Positions 29,872 through 39,110 of a DNA stretch of 64,000 nt are shown in pieces (position 1 is the first letter of the stretch; the number at the start of each line of letters is the position of its first letter). The DNA comes from Aphis gossypii (Eukaryota; Arthropoda; Insecta; Hemiptera; Aphididae). Under the pieces are notes generated by a model. It saw only the letters and a list, made by a program, of their open reading frames with translations. It made no database searches and was not told the origin of the DNA. Location: contig NC_065530.1 in NCBI RefSeq assembly GCF_020184175.1, forward strand, positions 71,835,260-71,899,259, read 5' to 3'. The position numbers and the translations under genes are program-made.

Positions 29872-32800
29872 TTTCTCTTTAGACGACGAGTTTTGGCTGA
29901 AACCACCGATGGACGGGTTTTTTGGTTTCCTCTTTCTCGTTTGTATGCCGTCTTTCTTCATCGTCAACGGCCTATTGACCTGAAATCACCCATGAGACAA
30001 TGTTTATTTTCAAACCCTAGTTAGTCATCTGGGTTTCCTAGTTAATATTGACACAAACAGCATACAACAGCCATCCGGTGCACACAATATAATATGGCGT
30101 GGGTACACGATACACGGTTGTGCGTGCGTATGTGTATGTGTTTGTATATGTGTGTGTGTGTTTGCGTGCACCTATGACGGAGGCTTAAGGAAAAGGTTTC
30201 GCTCTCTGCGGATATTTACACACCGGGTGACGCGATATGAGCCAAAATAGGAGCCACTGACGAATTAAAAGTAATTATTGTTTTAAATACGAGCGAAGAG
30301 GAAACTAAAACGCTTGCTAACAAATACCGTGCTAGTTTAGCTGTTTAGCCCGCGAGAAAATGTTTGAAACATTTTATACTTTTATTACTACACCGCTGTG
30401 CAGGAACAGTAGGCGGTACACACCCGGTCTGGTCAGAGTATATTCTTTTCGTTTTTTTTCCTCTTAATATACTACAAATGTTTATTGTTTACGACGGACG
30501 AAAGCAAAAGCCGGTTAGGAAAGACCGAGACACGACGAACGACAATAGTATTTAGAAAATACGAAAGAGCAAACAGATAATAGCTGTATATTATATATTG
30601 GGTCCGTGGGAACTGGGAATCTGGGAATCGAGAATAGTGTCATGTACTCGTATATTATAGTATATCATATACCGATCGCGGAAATTTGAATAATATCTAC
30701 AAGTTGTTAAACAATATCGAGATAAGTAAAACAAACCTTCAGTTACGTTTTAGAAAACGTTTGTAAATTGTATTAGAACACATTATGTACAAACCCAACG
30801 ACTGATGGATAACCGAATCGTATGATATATAATATTGTATTATTGTGTGTACTTATTATTATATTTTACTAGCTAATCCTGCACGGCGTTTCTTATGTCA
30901 AATTAAACACCCGTGGATCTATCCTTTCATAAATTCCGTATAAACTGCACAGATTTTCAACAAAATGATTTGGGTTGTATTGAGCAAATATAAAGTATGG
31001 ATTTAAAATTATATCCGATCTTAATAACTATTTCATTTTTTGTACCAATGGGCAATGGGAATAGATTACAAAATATAAATAAAAAAACATTATAGTTTTT
31101 TGCTAGTTGACTAAATTCAAACTGTGATGAAAACGAAATACTAAATTATAAAAATATGAATTTTTCTGAATTATTAAACGAACATTTGTGATAATTTAAA
31201 ATTTTAGTGGATTTACTTAGTCTTGAGCTCCGTTAAATGTAAATTACATACCTATTTTATTTTTAATAAAGTCATTTTATGTGTGATTTTGACCAAATAT
31301 TATAAGACAAATATATAATTGTAATAACTATTTTACTTACTATTTATTAACCTCTATCAACCCTATATTAATGAACAAATTTTCGTTTTTTTTACAAACA
31401 AATTCCCGTATGGGCACTTTTTAAAATGTAAAATGTAGTTGTCTTTTATTGATATAGATTATATTGAGCATATTGCATATCGATACTTGTCGGAAAAATA
31501 CTGGAGTTATGCATGAAAATGACTGCACTTGTGGTAACCAATAATGATACTGACCGACCTTTACGATAATCTACACACTGCAGGAGCCAACAAAATGAAA
31601 AAAAACCACTCTGACTTTGGGTATGACTTTGCAATCGAACAAAACAAATACTTAAAATAATAACAAATATGTATTATTATAATATACTACCTATTATGAT
31701 TATAATGCCGACTAATGTGTAAAATATGACGACGTGTACACGTCAAATAGGTATCGACATCGTATAATAATAAAGAACAATAATATATATATATCAATAC
31801 GTCGTACTCACGACGATCGCTTATGAACAATAGCTTACGTTGTGCAATTTGAAATAGAGACCACAAGCGTTACACACTGGTTCTCCGTTGTTGTTTCGTC
31901 TCCACAGAGTCGTCGTATTTGTCGAGCAGTTAGCACAGGCCACTCCGGAACGTTTGTTTCCTGTTTGCTGGAACGTGTCAAACAAAATTTCAGACCATTA
32001 TAGACGACACAGTGACCATAATATGACATTATTATTACTATAATTATAGCGTCGGGTAATTATACGATATTATAATATATATTTTACGCGGGCGACTTTA
32101 ATGTCAATAGTGAATACATTATTATTGTTCTGTGTACAGTCACAGGCCGCAGCGCGTACGATAGTAGGTATACGGGAATTTTTTTTAAGGGTATCATGCG
32201 CTATAATATGCATTAATAATATGTTTATCGTTATTGGTTTATTGCTTATTGTTAAGTAGTTTTCGTTATTGATCACCCCGAATTTGACCTATTGTGTATT
32301 GTCTATAATCACATGGAGTATACTACGATGAGTATAATATGAATAGATGATATTACGTGCTCGGAATGGTTTAATCGATCAATACGTTTAAGAGTGTTAA
32401 GACGATTATCGGAATACACGACATAGGACCATTTGAAATTTCAATAAGCGCATTTAAGAATATTGTTAGCTCTGAAATCCATACCAAATTACCATAATTA
32501 TATTATATATGTAATTAGTTTTATCGCTTTAATTAGTGAAGAAAAAACAAATTAGCCAGTGAACATTTTTTCTTCAAATAATTGATTATATGCCCACAGA
32601 AAATAAAAATACTACTAAATACTATTATACTTTTATTATTAAAAACCGAATAATTTTGACGGCAAAAAGTATTACCTACCTATAATATGATTAGTATGAA
32701 CTGTAAATGATTTCTATATTATATCTATGCATCTGGTTTAGATATAGAAAATCAAGATATTCGGGTACCTACAATTTTTATCAATACGTTCTTTAATTAA

Positions 32801-35633
32801 ACTAGTTTCTAATTCTTAGAATTATACAAACATGAATTAAGTATAAGAGTGAGGTTTCAATGATATCATTAAATCCATAAATTATGCGATTAGAATAATT
32901 TTAAAATTTGACTTTTAAACTCAATTAGTTTTTATCTGTCCATTTCTTTTTCGACGGTTCGTTTTTGTTTTATTACATATATATATGATATTATATACAT
33001 AGTATATATATTTTTTGTGATGGCCATAAATCACTCAATCGTAACGATATATATTATAATATATGGTACGATTATTAATCAACTAGCGGTACATTATATT
33101 ACTACGTATATTATTGTGTATAGTCCACCAGTTAAAAGTATAATATGAATTATACATAGGCAATATAATATACCGGCATAATAATAATAGATTAATATAA
33201 TATATTATATGTGTCGTCATAATCGGTTTATCGTGTCATTACGTACTTGGGTGGTTTTCTTTTGCGCGGATCTGACCGGCGGCCGATTCACTCCGTTGAT
33301 CCTGTTGTACAAGCCGCACGCGTTGCATAGATGGTGGCCCGTGCCATCCCTCCGCCACAGGGGCGTCACGTTGGCTGCGCAATTCACGCATTCCTTCATG
33401 TCCACGTTCAGGATGCCGTCTACGAAAACCAACAAACGACAATCGTCAAAGCGTGTTTCATTTAGCAGTTTAGTGTCACAACTATACCTACGTATATATA
33501 AATATGTAAAAATGTTAGAGTGAGGGTCCCGAGGGTAAAAGAGTAATTAATTCGTATGTATAATTATCTCAAATTAAGACATTTAGAGGATGCTACACTT
33601 ACATTAGTTGTCTCCGGCTTACAAGTGGGTAACATATACAAGTTTACGTTGTTTTGTAACTTTTTTAATTCAAAAATGAGATTAAACCAATTATGAAACT
33701 TAACGGTAAGATCTGTGTTAGTAGAATGATTATTTTTTTACAATAGTTCAATATTTAGCAAGTTATAAGCATTTTTAAATTTCACTATTTTATATAGGTA
33801 TACACAAAACTCGCTAAAAATTGAATTATCGTAAAAACCAACACGCGAATATACATAGTTTTCTACCTTTAAGTTGTACTGTAGGTTAGTCGATTCACTC
33901 TAATTTTTAAGATGGAGACAACAAATACGAGTGTAGAGTCCTATACAGAGTTAAATACAGTACACTTTGAGTTTATACCCAAAATTTGTAATTATATATT
34001 ATATTATAATATAATATTCATCGATAGGACGTCGATCAACCCCCTTCTCTTGTGAAATTGCGGCAAAAATAACGTAATATATACCGACCGATTAATCGTA
34101 TTGTCTTATTTAATATTAAAATTCACATAGAGTAAATCACCACCTATACATACGTACTTTGATCGTAGTGTTCGTCGATCCACGATGGTCCGGGGTTACC
34201 GGTCTGGAAAATAGCATACTGCTGGGTCACCTGTATGCTTCCATCCGGCGGCCCTAAGCCGACTTCTTGAATTTGCAGTGCGTTGGCCGCTGCTAAAGTT
34301 TCGTTTGCAGCGTTTGTGAAGTCTGCCACCTGTTGCTCGTGAGGTCCCCAGAAATCCGGTTGTCCCTCACCACCACCTCCGCCACCGCCACCGCCGTTGA
34401 CGTCGTCTTGATACTCGGGCTGCTGCTGCTGTTGTTGTTGCATCAGAGTCTGTTGAACGTAACTACCCTTCTGGTGACCGGCTTTTACACCATAATCTCC
34501 ACCACCACCGTGACTCTCCTTATCATATATGTTAAATATGTCATTCACTGGTTGTTCGCTCTCGTACGTTTGGTACGTCTGGTACGAGTTTTGTTGCTGG
34601 TAATTCTGCTGTTGTTGTTGTTGTTGTTGTTGCTGTTGCTGTTGCTGTTGTTGTTGTTGCTGCTGTTGCTGTTGTTGCTGCTGCTGTTGATAGACGTCCG
34701 TAACCGATTCTAAAGTCACGTAACTAGAATTCGGATCCATTTTACTCTGCTGTTGTTGTTGGTGATGTTCGTACTTGATCAGGGGTTGTTCAAAACCTCC
34801 GCCGCCGCCGCCACTGCCATCTTCAGGAGACTGTCCTCGGTACTCCAAATATCTAATTCGCTGATATCTCTGATTGTGACTTGGAAATTCGGTAGTAGCT
34901 ACGTACCCATGAAACGTGGGCAACTTTTCCATCGGTATTTGCAAATTCACTTCGGTACCATCCACGTTTCTCCGGAGTCGGATGGCTTCTGCGGGCGGAC
35001 TATGGTCTTTTTGGTATTCGTCCGGTGACGCGGCCTCTTCGGGCGTGTGAGCAGCAGGCGTACCGTTTTCATTGAACCCGTCCATAAGCACCTCCGTCGG
35101 TACGCATTCCGTATTATCAGGAGTACAGTTCCTAGATAACCTAATAGACAGAAAAACAAAATAAAAACAACATAAATATATGTACCTATACTGTACGCAA
35201 TCAACATACCAATTATATATATAAACATTATTATATGACACACACATATATATTATACATTGTACATAATATATGTAGTGTATATGTATAATATAATATA
35301 TGTAGGTAATAGTGATGCATTATAAAACGATCAACTAAATAACAGTTAAATGACGGAATTCCATTATAATTACTATCTACATATTAAACGATAATAATAC
35401 TAGACAAATATGGTATAGTACGGCCACTGAACTTACCCGTTGTGTCCAAAGTCTCTCTGTTGTTGCACTTTTAACTGCGACATGGTGTCTGCGGCATTGC
35501 TCTCGTCCCTGGTCTGCCCTTCGATGTTAGGCACGGTGGTTATGTGGCCCGACGTCGTAATGGTCCTGATATGTGCTGGGGCGGGTCTTATCACCCCTCT
35601 GGAAGTCCCGTCACCCTCCATGCCCTTTGACAT
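27932..35633 (-). CDS. GATAe: GATA zinc-finger transcription factor, GATAe-like
   Basis: Six coding exons join in phase: 35633-35437, 35140-34158, 33419-33247, 31967-31839, 29979-29871 and 28128-27932, giving 595 residues and a TAA stop. The product is a nuclear DNA-binding protein with two C-x2-C-x17-C-x2-C fingers: N-finger Cys at about 404, 407, 425 and 428, C-finger Cys at about 462, 465, 483 and 486. The C-finger is followed by the basic tail NRPLTMKKDGIQTRKRKPKN, which in this family contacts DNA at WGATAR sites and acts in nuclear import. The N-terminal half is low-complexity: a Gly run, a 28-Gln run (about 217-244) and a further Gly run. In Drosophila GATAe works in endoderm and midgut differentiation downstream of serpent. 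Assignment to GATAe rather than pannier rests on the tail (LTMKKDGIQTRKRKPK, not LAMRKDG) and on having serpent next door. The start could also be the ATG at 35621. Upstream exons appear noncoding. Confidence 0.82.
29837..29869. repeat. (TTA)n microsatellite abutting a splice donor
   Basis: About eleven TTA/ATT units. On the gene strand the repeat is (TAA)n and begins inside the exon 5 donor GTAATAATAA, so repeat length changes would occur next to the U1 binding site. Confidence 0.9.
29871..29979 (-). CDS. GATAe: GATAe coding exon 5 (basic tail of C-finger)
   Basis: The acceptor TGATTTCAG precedes 29979 and the donor AAAG|GTAATA follows 29871. The exon encodes the conserved basic tail after the C-finger (VNRPLTMKKDGIQTRKRKPK) and then a Ser-rich stretch, 36 codons plus one base. 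The tail holds the nuclear-localisation type cluster RKRKPK. The donor runs directly into an ATT/TAA microsatellite in the intron. Confidence 0.88.
29980..31838. other. GATAe intron 4, with a possible repeat remnant
   Basis: This intron separates the C-finger exon from its basic-tail exon. It contains a TG-rich stretch (30120-30170), a moderately CpG-rich part around 30180-30560 and the repeat-like segment described separately. The open frames at 30364-30555 and 31446-31634 show no homology I recognise. Confidence 0.5.
30868..31030. mobile_element. Possible decayed retroelement or SINE fragment
   Basis: The segment starts ACTAGCTAATCCTGCACGGC and continues with GC-moderate complex sequence. 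This resembles the ACTAGCTGACCCG-type start seen in many RTE-clade and related nonautonomous elements of insects. No coding part, target-site duplication or tail can be defined, so the call depends on this word similarity alone. Confidence 0.3.
31839..31967 (-). CDS. GATAe: GATAe coding exon 4 (C-terminal zinc finger)
   Basis: The exon is 129 nt, phase 0 at both ends, bounded by acceptor TTCCAG and donor AAC|GTAAGC. It encodes the complete second finger: C-A-N-C, then TLWRRNNNGEPVCNACGL and YFKLHN, all diagnostic of GATA C-fingers. A longer shadow frame overlaps it on the same strand but lacks the motif. Alignment of the four Cys and the LWRR, GEPVCNACGLY blocks makes this certain as a GATA finger. 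Confidence 0.95.
31968..33246. other. GATAe intron 3
   Basis: AT-rich intron between the two finger exons. No conserved motif, repeat array or additional exon is apparent. Confidence 0.6.
33247..33419 (-). CDS. GATAe: GATAe coding exon 3 (N-terminal zinc finger)
   Basis: Acceptor TTTTCGTAG precedes 33419 and donor CAA|GTACGT follows 33247. The first two bases finish an Asn codon, then 57 codons encode the first finger: ECVNCAANVTPLWRRDGTGH, then HLCNACGLYNRINGVNRP. Family N-fingers modulate DNA affinity and bind FOG-type cofactors. Compared with the usual CVNCG...GHYLCNACGLYHKMNG, this one has Ala for the Gly after the second Cys, His for Tyr after GH, and NRING for HKMNG. The plus-strand open frame here is only the antisense. 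Confidence 0.95.
34158..35140 (-). CDS. GATAe: GATAe coding exon 2 (low-complexity N-terminal region)
   Basis: Acceptor TCTATTAG precedes 35140 and donor AAA|GTACGT follows 34158; both phases agree with neighbours. A second acceptor nine bases further (TCTAG) is also in frame. The exon adds 327 residues: an acidic Pro/Glu-rich start, a Gly6-7 run, IKYE (a psi-K-x-E sumoylation pattern), Gln runs including one of 28, and a Gly9 run before DFWGPHEQQ. It is probably an activation or interaction region and is expected to be intrinsically disordered. No known domain is visible. Confidence 0.85.
34606..34689 (-). repeat. CAG/CAA tract encoding 28 Gln
   Basis: Twenty-eight consecutive Gln codons, a mix of CAA and CAG with CAA in the majority. 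The interruptions should make it more stable than a pure CAG run. Shorter Gln runs flank it at about 34420-34440 and 34750-34760. The long Leu-rich plus-strand frame is its antisense. Confidence 0.95.
35437..35633 (-). CDS. GATAe: GATAe coding exon 1 (probable start)
   Basis: The exon ends at a strong donor, ACGG|GTAAGT, in the phase that fits exon 2. It begins MSKGMEGDGTSRG and has no recognised domain. Two ATGs in frame, at 35633 and 35621, could start translation. The frame stays open to 35651 but that added Met lies in very AT-rich sequence. Where the exon's 5' end lies is unclear: AAAG just before GGCATGG (35625) could serve as an acceptor, in which case the second ATG would be the start. 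Confidence 0.65.
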
Positions 35634-36040
35634 TAATTTATAAAATTTCAATACATGTTATAATTGTATAGCAGCAAAATGTATATTATTATTTATTATA
35701 TGAATATAATAATATATATATACTTATATGTATATAAATTTATATGTATATCACTTTTAACGTCGTACACATTGCGTCCAGGACGTTAGAGAGGAACAAA
35801 CAACGGTCATTATCGCGTCTGTGGGTCAAACTCGAAAGAAGTGAGAGTGAAGCCGATGTCGACCGCGACGTCCGGACGGCCAGACCGATCAAACACGATA
35901 TTTTTTACGTCATTGACAACAAAAACGTAAGCACATATTATTAATATTACCTATGTTATTATTTATAAAAATATAATATTTATGTTTTCTACACAAACGA
36001 CAAACTCTGCAATAGACGACAAAAATTACTATACGTTATG

Positions 36041-36054
36041 TGTGCGCGCGCACA
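36041..36054. repeat. 14-bp palindrome TGTGCGCGCGCACA
   Basis: A perfect palindrome of alternating purine-pyrimidine bases, immediately before the CA/CG tract. Such sequence favours Z-DNA or cruciforms. Confidence 0.9.
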
Positions 36055-36057
36055 TGG

Positions 36058-36059
36058 CA

Positions 36060-36090
<31 letters not shown>

Positions 36091-36091
36091 G
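36058..36091. repeat. (CA)9(CG)8 alternating tract
   Basis: Nine CA units run directly into eight CG units. With the adjacent palindrome, the whole 50-base region is strongly Z-DNA prone and sits upstream of the GATAe start. Confidence 0.9.
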
Positions 36092-36431
36092 ACTCACGAC
36101 TCACGACACACGGCGCACACACACAAACGCAAACGGACTATCGGACTACATATCGGGTTTAGGGACACAACCAGGCCGAGCGACTAGCGTGAGACTGGTA
36201 TTTTGGCCGTGTGCCGCCACGTCGAGTGCATCTTTTTATCTCGAAACCCGATGAGATAAAAACGGGTGCCCCGATATCTTTGTCGCCCGTTTGTTCGATA
36301 ACATAATATTATTATACACACAATATATATTCGGAATAGCCGTTGTCTAATCTTACCCCAACTTTCCTGTCAGAGATATCCCGGTTCGCGTGATAAAGAC
36401 TACAATAACACGAAAAGAATGAATAATTTAC

Positions 36432-36740
36432 CTGGGCGCTATCGTGCCCGACAGTAGCGTTTCGACGACATGATCGTTCGGTGCGCCATTACCGAGCGGA
36501 ACGTCCGGGCACAACAACGACAACAACGACGATGACGACGAAAAAATCGTAAACACCCAAAACGCCGGGGCAAAGATTTCTACGATCGCAAGACTCGAGT
36601 GATTTGCCACGTTACGAGTAATATGGTTTACTACCGTAACCTGCAGGACGTCACGACGAGCTCGTTTATGCGGTGCGCGTCGGACGAAGGTACATTGTAT
36701 AGTGGTGTGGTTGTCGCGCGTTTTTTTCAATCGAAACCGA
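36432..36740 (-). other. GATAe: Candidate 5' noncoding exon of GATAe
   Basis: A CpG-rich block ends at the minus-strand donor CAG|GTAAAT (36431-36430). The frame through it ends at the splice site without a fit to the known coding exon, so it is more likely leader than coding. The right boundary is an estimate from composition. It would be one of two alternative leader exons, the other ending at 38809. Confidence 0.4.
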
Positions 36741-38808
36741 TTTCTCGGCGAGAAAATCAAATAGAATAAAATACAATAATAATTACGCCCGAACTAGAAC
36801 AAGTATATCATCGTAATATGCGCAATGACTTGGTGACGAGTTCTGTTATCTATCTCCGAGGGGATTATATAAGGTACACATTACACACTTAAGTTTCGTG
36901 TTTACTTTGAGGTTTTTTTTTAGCTTTTCAATTGTACATTTGGAGGCTTATAAATGTTTTTTACACATCGGCTGATGAACACAGCGTGGTGTGTCTATTT
37001 GTTTCGTAATCACATTGTATAGGTAGGTACTTCGAATCTATTAATTTCGTTTTAAGTGCCACTGCAACGTTAAGCGTCTTTGAATAACTATATAGATTAT
37101 TGATGATTCAAGACTGAATATAATAACACAACCGACTGCAACGAAGAGCTACACAATATTATAGGTTAGATATTTAATTTGAAAAAAAAACTGTTCATAT
37201 AATAGGTATAAACGTGATTTTTTTAAAACCTAACAATACAACATTTAATTTTAATGGTTGTAAATTCTAAAATATATAAATTTATAAATAGGTATAATAG
37301 TATATATAGGTTTACAAGCAAAATGTTATCATAATAATTTCCTATATTTGCAATTTGAGTGTATGTTTTCCTCATTAGTCGTTTTTTTATACATACTTAT
37401 CGGTTTTTTTTTTATAAAAAAATGATATAAAATACATTTGATTTTTATAAATAGTATCACACTTAAATTAAAAATATATTTTTCTTGAAATTCTCATGTA
37501 TCATGATTAAAACATTATGTCCACGTGGCTATCTAACAGGCGTTTAAAGTTTAAGACAGGAGTGGTGGTGCAGTAGGTAGTTCAAAAGTATTTTATCTTT
37601 GAACATTATATCTACTCCACCCTCTATCAGTCTAAACTTTAACGTACATATATAATACAATAAGATAACTACGTGGTCAATATTCAGTTATGAAATACCT
37701 ACATTTAAAAAAAATATACATATATTTGTTAAAAATTAATATTCAGATTGTATTTATTTATTAAAACATCTAAGATAAATATACCATTTTATACCATGGA
37801 TAACAATAAAAATTTGAATTTGTAAAAACCAATTTTCGAACTGTAAGAAAACGATAAATTTCCAAAAAATAAAGAAAATCTGCAGAAATGTGATTAATAT
37901 TTATTTAAATGTATCAGGTTAGTATAATTTGATTTATATTTTATTTTATTAACTAACCTAAACATGAATGGCATTTTATTTAAATTAATTTTTAATTATA
38001 ATCTACTAAATAATTATTAATTTTTTTAATAATAACGCATTAAAACATTAACCATAGGTAATAGAAAATTACAGTAATTTGACCAAGTTTGTGTTGAACT
38101 TTAAAAAAGTTAAAATTGTTCTTTATCAAATAATATAATGCACTCTTCTATAATTTGTATTTTTTTTCCTAGTAATAAACACTCAAATTGCATATTTCCA
38201 CGATGGTTTTTATAATAAGACACGGTGATGAATAATTTCTCATTAAATAAATCTTGCGAAGTCCATGTAAAACAATTTTGAAACCGTTGAAAGCGTTAAA
38301 TATTAGGTATGTAATAAAATATTGGTCGCAACCACTCAAACGCTAATTAATCGTATGCATTTATTTATACTGACAAAAATCAACTGAACGCTAAATTCCA
38401 ATGAATGTCTTAATTATAGCTTCGCAGATAAATACACTCATGTTTATAGTTACTAGGTAATATGATTTCGTATTATCAAACATCATCGTGACTAATATAT
38501 TTTGAACTAGTTCAATGTATGATCAATCATTAATTTCGCAGAACCTTGCATTTTTTTCGTAAATAAAACATTAATAATATCTACAAAAAGACACAGAATA
38601 ACATCTTTTTGTCGTGCTTCGCGACGAAAAGTATAAAATATGCATTCGAAATATACTTCTGGTACAACGGATTTTTCACGACGACATGACACGGCGTCAT
38701 TACGTCCATCTCAAAAAAGAGATCAATAGATGTTTTATTAGAATAATAATAATAATAATAATACAAATTGCTATACTAAAAAAATATCGTTAATGAGATT
38801 CGACTTAC

Positions 38809-39110
38809 CTGTGTTTGGAGTACACAGTGTTGGGTTCACGGCACGAGTTTATCGGGACAATATTATATTCGTGAAATTTATCTTTGGTTTTTTTTTTTTT
38901 TTATCGAACCTCTGATGTAGAACTCTCCGTTAAAACCGATCTGACACTTGACAGGTACGCTCGTGAAAGATAATTGTCTTGTACAGAACTTCTCGCGTTA
39001 TATGTTTGGCTCCACCTACGGCGGCGTCCCACTACTGTCGCGCGTACGACACGCCGAAACAAAAAACAATTCGTACGCGCGCGGTTACAAATCGTAACTA
39101 GGTAAGATCA
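38809..39110 (-). other. GATAe: Candidate distal first exon and promoter of GATAe
   Basis: The minus-strand donor ACAG|GTAAGT at 38808-38807 is near-consensus. Upstream of it lies a CpG-rich block (38940-39110) that could be a promoter. Two WGATAR words lie here: AGATAA on the plus strand near 38968 and on the minus strand near 38881. That would suit GATA auto- or cross-regulation, though such words are frequent in AT-rich DNA. The exon appears noncoding and its 5' end is not defined. Confidence 0.4.

Larger units (their letters stand above)
35750..36260 (-). promoter_or_regulatory. CpG-rich putative promoter / 5' UTR of GATAe
   Basis: The 500 bases upstream of the first coding exon switch from A/T-rich to CpG-rich. 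They hold a 14-bp palindrome (36041-36054) and a CA/CG repeat. Open frames on the plus strand (35744-35944, 35982-36254) have no supporting features. Position and composition suggest a promoter or leader; no TATA box or initiator can be fixed. Confidence 0.35.

Noticed and set aside
33209..33523. 104-codon plus-strand frame
   Set aside because: It is the antisense of the GATAe N-finger exon.
34333..34713. Plus-strand frame with a long Leu run
   Set aside because: It is the antisense of the GATAe Gln tract and the surrounding exon, which has domain and splice support on the minus strand.
36428..36760. 110-codon minus-strand frame upstream of GATAe as a coding first exon
   Set aside because: Its phase at the donor does not lead into the known coding frame through any visible acceptor, so it is treated as leader.
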